A stretch of DNA of 64,000 bases, from NCBI RefSeq assembly GCF_000204055.1, contig NW_006768848.1:186001-250000 (forward strand). Direction: 5' to 3'. The position numbers and the translations under genes were made by a program. The notes under the pieces are model-generated. The model searched no databases and was not told the origin of the DNA. It saw nothing but the letters and a program-made list of their open reading frames with translations. This DNA comes from Melampsora larici-populina 98AG31 (lineage: Eukaryota; Basidiomycota; Pucciniomycetes; Pucciniales; Melampsoraceae). Positions 58,159-64,000 of this stretch are shown piece after piece. The stretch's first letter is position 1. Every line of letters starts with the position of its first letter.

Positions 58159-60079
58159 ATGTGGAGGAAGTTGAAAACGAAAACATTCCTAACGAAGTAC
58201 AGCTCGAACCACATGATTCAAGCGATAAGACAAGCAGAAGAGAGGAAGAAGGCTCAGGCTGAGAAAGAAAGAGAACAAGCGGAAGGAAGACAAAGACGAG
58301 CAGAATCGAGGATACCTTTAGCAAGCGGAAGTCAGAGCGCGGTACCGACAATGTCAATGGAGATGAGTGGGGTCCAACAGGTAGTGAACGATCCAGTAAC
58401 GTCTAAAGAGATAATCCAGATCAAATCAGAGATGGCGGAGAAAAGTTTAGGAGATATTAGAGAAGAAGAAGGTCATCAAGAAGAGGAAGAGAGAGGGGTA
58501 GAGAGAGAAAGAGGAGAGAGGTCGATGACAGAAGATTCGTCAGAAGGAGAGGTGGAGAAGAAAGAGAAGAAACGGAAGAGGAAGGCAAAAGAGAAGAAGA
58601 AGAGGAGGTCTTCATCAGCTTCCGAATCAGAAGGAATAGGAGAGAAGGAAGGCAGGAAATAGGCTTTTGGATTGTTGATAGAGAAAGACCAAAGTAAGCA
58701 TACCTTTTCGAAACCCTCAGACTGTTGAGCAGCTTGGCGCTCCAGAGTAGAACCGAACCCCACGCTCCAAAAGATTGTAGTAGCGAGGGGGGGAGAGAAG
58801 CTCCGCGGAACATGCGTAGATGCTGAAAAGCTCGAATTCAGGGTGGAACTAATGAAGGATTCTTGTTCCAGATTTGGTTTGGATAGGTCCAGAGAGACAG
58901 GAGGGTCATTCAACAAGGACTCCCTCGAAACCTGTGAACAAGGCGAAGCCGGACTCGAGGCCTTTGATTGATCAACTTGCGGAGGCACTGGAGCTAGGTA
59001 GTGATGGGGAGTTGACGGAGTTGAGGAAGGAGTTTAGAGAGCAAGCAGAGGAAATCAGGTCGAGAGGAAAAGAAAAGAGAGAGGTGGAAGGAGGTAAAGG
59101 GAGGAGTAAGAAGGAGAAGAAAGGAAGGAAGGAGAGGAAGAGGGGGAAGAAATCTGAGAAGGGGAAGAGAAGTAGAAAATCGTCACCTTCATCTTCCAAG
59201 GAGGAATCCTCTTCGTCGTCAGAATCAGAACCTCCGAAGACACCAAAGAAATCAGCCGGTTTAGAAGGAGAAGACTCTTCAACGGAATCCGGATCTTCAG
59301 ACTCGTCAGATGAAGAAACGGAATCAGAATCTGCGAAAGGAAAGGTGATCAAGAAGGAAAAACCGCTCACCTGGTCCTTCAAGAAAATTTCCAACTTCGA
59401 CCTACCAGATTTACCCCCACAATAGGAGAAAAACTTCAGACGGATGAAGTACTATGTACCCATCACGGTGTTCACGTCGTCTTACATCGACGAGTACCAT
59501 ACGACATGCAAGACCAAATTAGGAAGGATACGTTGGGATGCACACATGGCATCGAGAGAGGAGTTGGAACGCCAGATGACGTATGGAGAATTTATGCTGG
59601 CTAGTGACTTAGAGTACCGGTATGCGAAAGAAAGATATGATTATAAAGAGTACGCTCAATACGTGGAGAAGCACAAGGAAGTGGTGAGCATGTTGGCAAG
59701 AAAGCACAAGTGTTGGATGGTTGCGTTGAGGTATCACCTGGCTGTGAGAGCAGTGACGTTCAGGGTGAGGACAGAAACGACTTATGAGAAAACGAAAGGA
59801 GGGAAGAAGAAGAAGAGAGGGGAAGAGGTGGTGTTACCGGACGGCCTTCAAGAGGTAGCAGAAATGGAGGCGAGGTGGAACTGCCAAACAGCAGGTGATC
59901 TGATGTACCGGTGCAACCCGTACGCAGTAGGACAGCCAAAGCATGGCTGGAATTTCACGACTGGTCAAGAACATGAGCTAGAGAAAGCGTTTGGAGAGGA
60001 CTTGGGCAGGTCAGGATGGAAGCAGAACCGGAGGCAGAGAGGTGGAAATCGTGGCCACGCCTCAAGTTGGGGGAAGTAA
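58159..60079 (+). pseudogene. Gag-like region of the retrotransposon, frames interrupted
   Basis: The first frame (58159-58662) is Glu/Lys/Arg-rich with coiled-coil character. A frameshifted stretch follows to about 58873. The second frame (58874-59425) has a helix ALELGSDGELTELRKEF and long Ser/Glu/Lys tracts, ending FKKISNFDLPDLPPQ-TAG. The same frame continues after TAG (59423-59425) as EKNFRRMKYYVPITVF... to 60079, a compact Tyr/Arg-rich domain ending in a basic Gly/Arg tail, plausible for nucleic-acid binding. TAG could be a nonsense mutation or a readthrough site. Gag identity rests on position and composition only. Confidence 0.55.
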
Positions 60080-60540
60080 GAAGCACCGGTGGCGTCTACT
60101 TCGTCACAGGGGAACCACACTCAGACTCAATCGTATGGCGGGAGGAAGAGTGTAGGGAAGGATTGGGTAGCGTTAGGGCAGCAGCATGCTAGCAGCCAAG
60201 CGTCGAACCAAGCGAAGAGTGGGAAGAAAGGACCGAAAGGCTACGGGAAAGGAGAGACGTAAGTGTTCATGGAGAGATAGGAAAGTTAGAGAGACACTGC
60301 CTGACCTGATTCCTGGTTGTGGAACGAACGGTTGTGGTGGGTATTATGGAATTGGATGGGACGGTAATGGAATGGTGCGGGGGTTGGTACAATTTGACTT
60401 GGTCAATTGTTGGGATTGGTTTCTGGTACGATCTCTCCTCATGTAGTTGAAAAAAAAAAACTTTTGAAGGAGTTCTGAAATAAAGGAATTTGTGATTGTG
60501 AGAAACAGTTAGTGCCACGAGAGAGAACCGTGAGACAAGA

Positions 60541-62409
60541 ATGACCCAAACTGAGTTATCAACGACAGACCTTCAACCAAAGAAGCGAGCTGAACCAGAG
60601 AGAGAGGTGAACGGGGAAGTCCCAAAGGCACTCTCACGGACAGAGTTGTCAGACGAAGACGTGGAGTCGTCAGACAATGACGAAGAACCAATCCTACCGC
60701 TGAGCAAAAGGAAGACGTTCAAGGTCCCAGTAGAGGATGATTGGCCGGCACCGGTGGAGACGGCGATGAACGTTGCTGAGTGGGAGATTCTGATGCGTGA
60801 GGTAGGCCTCCAGGAGGATATCCCGTACATCGTGGACGGATTCAAAGAAGGGTTTTGCCTGGGCATTCCCCAACACGAACTAGAAGGGATGAAGTGGTAT
60901 ACACCACCCAATCACGAATCCGCAGGAGATGTAAAGCAACAAATCGTCAATAATTTAGCTAAAGAAGTGAGAGAGGGAAGGATAATTGGACCGTTCACTC
61001 ACGAGCAAGTGTATGAAAAGTTCAGTTTTTTTCGAACCAACCCGTTGGGAAGTGCGATAAATGGCGACGGCTCGGTACGACTGATATATGACCTGTCATA
61101 CCCAAGAAACAAACCGGAGACGCCATCAGTAAATTCATTTGTGGATAAGAAGAACTATGCCACGAACTGGGATGATTTTAAAAAAGTAGCGAAATTTTTC
61201 TGTGGGAACCCGGGAGAGTGGGAGATGGCCCTTTGTGACTGGGCGAAAGCTTATAGGCAACTAGGCCTACATCCATCGCAGAGACGGTTCTTGTGCATAA
61301 TGGATTTCAAAGGAAGGATATACATTGATTTAGCGGTGGGGTTTGGAGGAGTGGCAAGTTGTGGGGTATTCGGAGGCCCGGCAGAGACCTGGAAAACAAT
61401 CGTGAAAGTGTTGTTGAAAATCCCAGCCATCTTCCGCTGGGTAGATGATAATTTAATATTTAGGAGACCGGGAGATGACATACAACTGGAAGACGTAGTA
61501 CACTTAAGTAATGGGTTAGGAGTCAAGACGAACAAAGAAAAGAACAAAAACTTCGCCACGGAGCAAAAATTCCTAGGTTTTGTGTGGAACGGGAAAGAAC
61601 ACTCAGTACGACTGCCTAAGGAGAAAATTGAAGAGAGGCTGACTCAAGTGATAGCCTATTTGGATGGAAGAAGAGATTGGAGCTTAGATCAGGTCGAAAA
61701 GTTTGTGGGACGCCTTGGCCACACGATACATATAGTACCGCATATGGCGGCGTACCTGTGTTCCTTCTACCGATGGATGAAGACGTGGAAGAATGAGAGG
61801 GCGAAAAGATTCACCCCAGAAGACGTTGTAGAAGACCTGAAAGAGTGGAAAATTTGCCTCGAGACCTTCGAGGCGTGCACTTTAGTACCTAAAGGTGTCC
61901 CGGAAGAAGTAGACTGGGTGGGAGATGCATCGTCCTCATTCGGGATCGGTGTGTTGATAGGGTCGAAATGGGCGTGTTTCACTTGGGACAAAGAATGGTT
62001 GAATAAAGGCCTAACGGAAGGTAAGAGGAACATTGCTTGGGCGGAAACCGTCACGATTAGGCTAGGCTTGCTGGTTCTTGCAAAAGTGATGCCAGTAAGA
62101 GGGAAAATGTTTTGGGTGGATACAGATAATACCACAACACAGTCAGCGATTAAGAAGAGGAAGTCTAAGGACGCAAGGGTAAATGAGGAGATGAAACAGA
62201 TCCAGCGGTTACTCACAGTGCTAGGATGTAATATCAAGCAGAGGCGAGTAACGTCGAAGAACAATCTAGCGGACGGGTTGTCAAGGGGGATAGGAGCAGG
62301 TAGAGGGTGGAGCGACGAAGTGAGGATTGATGTCCCAGAAGACCTAAAAGGGCTGCTGTCACAAGTTTTGATCCCTGAACAGCAGACAACTCCACAGTTG
62401 GAGATATAG
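60541..62409 (+). CDS. Reverse transcriptase-RNase H of YR retrotransposon, 622 aa
   Basis: Uninterrupted ORF. The N-terminal ~115 residues are acidic. RT motifs follow: RTNPLGSAINGDGSVRLIYD (residues 165-184), ALCDWAKAYRQLGLH (first catalytic Asp ~233), FGGPAETW, and the catalytic FRWVDDNLIF box (VDD at 301-303), then KFLGFVWN. The RNase H domain has Asp 462 (WVGDASSSFG), Glu 502 (IAWAETVTIR), Asp 527 (FWVDTDN) and Asp 578 (NNLADGLSRG). This RT type is typical of DIRS/Ngaro elements. The product would copy element RNA into DNA for recombinase-mediated insertion. Start ATG 60541 is the first in frame. No damage is seen, so the element may be young. Confidence 0.9.
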   Translation: MTQTELSTTDLQPKKRAEPEREVNGEVPKALSRTELSDEDVESSDNDEEPILPLSKRKTFKVPVEDDWPAPVETAMNVAEWEILMREVGLQEDIPYIVDGFKEGFCLGIPQHELEGMKWYTPPNHESAGDVKQQIVNNLAKEVREGRIIGPFTHEQVYEKFSFFRTNPLGSAINGDGSVRLIYDLSYPRNKPETPSVNSFVDKKNYATNWDDFKKVAKFFCGNPGEWEMALCDWAKAYRQLGLHPSQRRFLCIMDFKGRIYIDLAVGFGGVASCGVFGGPAETWKTIVKVLLKIPAIFRWVDDNLIFRRPGDDIQLEDVVHLSNGLGVKTNKEKNKNFATEQKFLGFVWNGKEHSVRLPKEKIEERLTQVIAYLDGRRDWSLDQVEKFVGRLGHTIHIVPHMAAYLCSFYRWMKTWKNERAKRFTPEDVVEDLKEWKICLETFEACTLVPKGVPEEVDWVGDASSSFGIGVLIGSKWACFTWDKEWLNKGLTEGKRNIAWAETVTIRLGLLVLAKVMPVRGKMFWVDTDNTTTQSAIKKRKSKDARVNEEMKQIQRLLTVLGCNIKQRRVTSKNNLADGLSRGIGAGRGWSDEVRIDVPEDLKGLLSQVLIPEQQTTPQLEI

Positions 62410-62570
62410 TTAGTAGTATGGTTCGACCGGTTACCTGTTATGAGTGTTTCCTCTATTTCGATTGTGTTTGTGAAATGAAATAAGAGTCTCCTTGTGTTTA
62501 CGCGCCACCTGAGAGGTTAATTCTCCTAAGACACCACGAGAAACCAAAGGCCGAGTCCCAATTTAAGAAG

Positions 62571-63689
62571 ATGGGGAGAAGCAATCGTTCACCAAGTCGC
62601 GAGATCAATTCAGACAACGAATTACGAAAGGCGACGAAGCCGTTTGGGTGTTTTAAAAGTGACGCCTTAGGAGTAGATTCCTCAGAAGAAGACGAAGTGC
62701 AGAAGCACTTCCTGCGGGGGGCTTGGGTCGAAGGAACCTTGAAACACTACAATTCAGGAATAGTCAAATTGTTGAGATTCACAGACGTGAAGAAAGTCGA
62801 TCGAAACAAGCTACTCCCAATATCGGAGGAATTGGTCGAAAGATTTGTGGTTTGGACATTGAGGAAAGGGGAGCGATTAGCGGTGAACGACGAGTCGGTC
62901 AAGTCCACGACAATAGTTTCTTACTTATCGGGAATCAAGGCTTGGCATATATTTCACAGGCAGAAATACCCACACGAATCGGACGTAGCTGTATCGAAGT
63001 TGTTGAAAGCAACAAGGATGGTGGAAATGAGATATGCAGAAGTGGAAAGGAAGAGACCTCCGGTGATGATATCAGACCTGGTTCAGTTAGGTAGTGTGGG
63101 TGACATGAAGAAAGAGCTAGATATGGTAATGGTGACGATTGCATTAGTGGCATTCTGGGGTACAGCGAGGTTGGGAGAGTTGGTGTCTGACGACCCAAAG
63201 AAAGACTTACCGAAGTGGGAGGACGTAGAATGGGGAGCCAACGGAGCGTACGCAAGAATTGCTTTACGGAACGCAAAGACTGCGAAACCCGGTGAACTTC
63301 AGTACATATTCCTGCAGAATCAGAAATCATGCTTAGATCCAGTGAGAGCCTTGCGGTTACTTTACAAATTCCGACCAAGGAAACCGACGGATCTGGTATT
63401 CGCGGTTGACGAGTATGGGGAAGAAGGTTTGGTGTTTAGGAAAGCAGGATTGATAAATGCGTATAGGAGGATCTGGAATAAAGGGAGACCGCAAAGCAAA
63501 CAGTTACTTTACGGCCATTCATTCAGGATAGGGGGCGCTTCCCTGAGATGGAATCTGGGAGCGACAAGAGAAGAAGTAAAGAAATGTGGGAGATGGTCTT
63601 CAAACGCGTATAAAATATATCTACGCAAGTACGATGATAGACAGCTGAAGAAGACAATAGAACTTTTACAAGAGTTGAAGCTGGAGTAA
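62571..63689 (+). CDS. Tyrosine recombinase of YR retrotransposon, 372 aa
   Basis: Intact ORF 161 bp after the RT/RNase H stop, in another frame. Catalytic residues of the phage-integrase/Cre type are visible: Arg 200 (WGTARLGELV), His 316-x-x-Arg 319 (GHSFRIGGA), Trp 342 (CGRWSSNAY) and the nucleophile, probably Tyr 350 (YKIYLRKY; Tyr 347 is the alternative). The N-terminal half (residues ~45-160) is the helical core-binding domain (GTLKHYNSGIVKLLRF, TTIVSYLSGIKAWH). It should integrate the circular cDNA without target duplication. All key residues are kept. Confidence 0.92.
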   Translation: MGRSNRSPSREINSDNELRKATKPFGCFKSDALGVDSSEEDEVQKHFLRGAWVEGTLKHYNSGIVKLLRFTDVKKVDRNKLLPISEELVERFVVWTLRKGERLAVNDESVKSTTIVSYLSGIKAWHIFHRQKYPHESDVAVSKLLKATRMVEMRYAEVERKRPPVMISDLVQLGSVGDMKKELDMVMVTIALVAFWGTARLGELVSDDPKKDLPKWEDVEWGANGAYARIALRNAKTAKPGELQYIFLQNQKSCLDPVRALRLLYKFRPRKPTDLVFAVDEYGEEGLVFRKAGLINAYRRIWNKGRPQSKQLLYGHSFRIGGASLRWNLGATREEVKKCGRWSSNAYKIYLRKYDDRQLKKTIELLQELKLE

Positions 63690-63896
63690 GAGATAAAATG
63701 AGAGGAAGGAGAAAGTACAAGGGGAGATAGATTCAGGAGGAAATAGAAATGAAGGTCATGCGTCCAAGATAAAGTTTGAAATGTATTTGCGATACAAGGA
63801 TCGACAGAGGAACGCAGAAGATCTATTGAATGAATTTCATTAACAGAGACAAGGTTAAAGGGGGAGGATCCACGGAGGTTGAGTTTGGGGAGTTTC

Positions 63897-63949
63897 GACT
63901 TCTCAGGCTCACGGCTCTGCCCTTCCGTGAGTAGCGGGGTTGAGAAGTC
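63897..63949. repeat. Nested inverted repeat in the retrotransposon tail
   Basis: Outer arms GACTTCTCA (63897-63905) and TGAGAAGTC (63941-63949); inner arms TCACGG (63909-63914) and CCGTGA (63925-63930). It could be part of the terminal repeat or recombinase site of the YR element, or a transcription terminator. Confidence 0.6.
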
Positions 63950-64000
63950 TATCTTCTCGGGTCTGTTCTCCCTTCGAGAGGGCAAGGAAAGTAGAGTCAA

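Larger units (their letters stand above)
57767..64000 (+). mobile_element. Tyrosine-recombinase retrotransposon (DIRS/Ngaro-like), 3' end outside window
   Basis: Order: leader (57767-58158), gag-like frames (58159-60079), reverse transcriptase/RNase H (60541-62409), tyrosine recombinase (62571-63689), then a hairpin-bearing tail at the window edge. No integrase, protease or DAM-type methyltransferase is seen, which fits Ngaro-like rather than DIRS1/PAT elements. The left boundary is inferred from the truncated MITE at 57766. Split direct repeats could not be matched because the right end is outside the window. Confidence 0.8.

Noticed and set aside
1..64000. tRNA or rRNA genes
   Set aside because: No cloverleaf with a proper GGTTCRANNCC arm plus acceptor stem, and no conserved rRNA segment, was found by eye.

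Overview
The window looks like TE-rich nuclear DNA of a basidiomycete fungus, most likely a rust (Pucciniales). The evidence is AT-leaning sequence, many 50-120 nt introns with GTAAGT/GTGAGT donors, small secreted proteins, a fungal secreted-protein family with an NHQPVL...AQHG core, a fungal GPI10 gene, and layers of fungal transposons. The rust assignment is an inference from style and content. I saw no RNA gene.

Host-like genes whose exon phases close exactly when spliced by hand: a 218-aa membrane-type protein (194-1228, +); a 286-aa secreted protein with ten exons including a 10-nt microexon (1506-3197, -); a 114-aa single-exon secreted protein (5676-6020, +); a 522-aa protein with an acidic repeat tail (6962-8968, -); GPI mannosyltransferase GPI10 (13230-15280, +); an F-box/LRR-like gene with one in-frame stop (40697-42072, +); a 246-aa secreted protein (43497-44530, -); and a 569-aa protein with a SAM-like C-terminus (46978-50107, +).

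The centre (19.3-43 kb) is Helitron country. Two Rep-helicase (RepHel) genes lie in the same orientation: 21003-25431 (three in-frame stops and one frameshift) and 33484-37930 (1421 codons, in frame except for three TGA codons). Around them are five divergent copies of an unrecognised gene family ('acc' here): acc1 19360-20543 (+), acc4 25665-27213 (-), acc2 28603-30004 (+), acc3 31398-32883 (+), and remnant acc5 about 42350-42819 (+). The copies share intron positions and an H-x-D-[YW] motif at the end of the first large exon. acc1 and acc3 each lie directly upstream of a RepHel on the same strand, so the family looks like a second, accessory gene of these Helitrons. It is the best candidate here for an undescribed system; its function is unknown.

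Five CACTA-type (CMC) foldback MITEs are present. Three have clean 3-bp target duplications (31970-32592, 38137-38519, 48763-49578), one is a chimera (27240-28164) and one has lost its right tip (56969-57766). Two sit in introns of otherwise intact genes, and one of these offers an in-frame 3' splice site from its own terminus. A Tc1-like transposase (51160-52652, -) is split by a 361-bp MITE with a 9-bp duplication. The right end holds a FAR1/MULE transposase relic (55.6-56.7 kb) and a tyrosine-recombinase retrotransposon (57.77 kb to beyond the window) whose RT/RNase H and recombinase ORFs are both open. A gypsy integrase relic lies at 17.3-17.7 kb. The rest is AT-rich, repeat-laden intergenic DNA.
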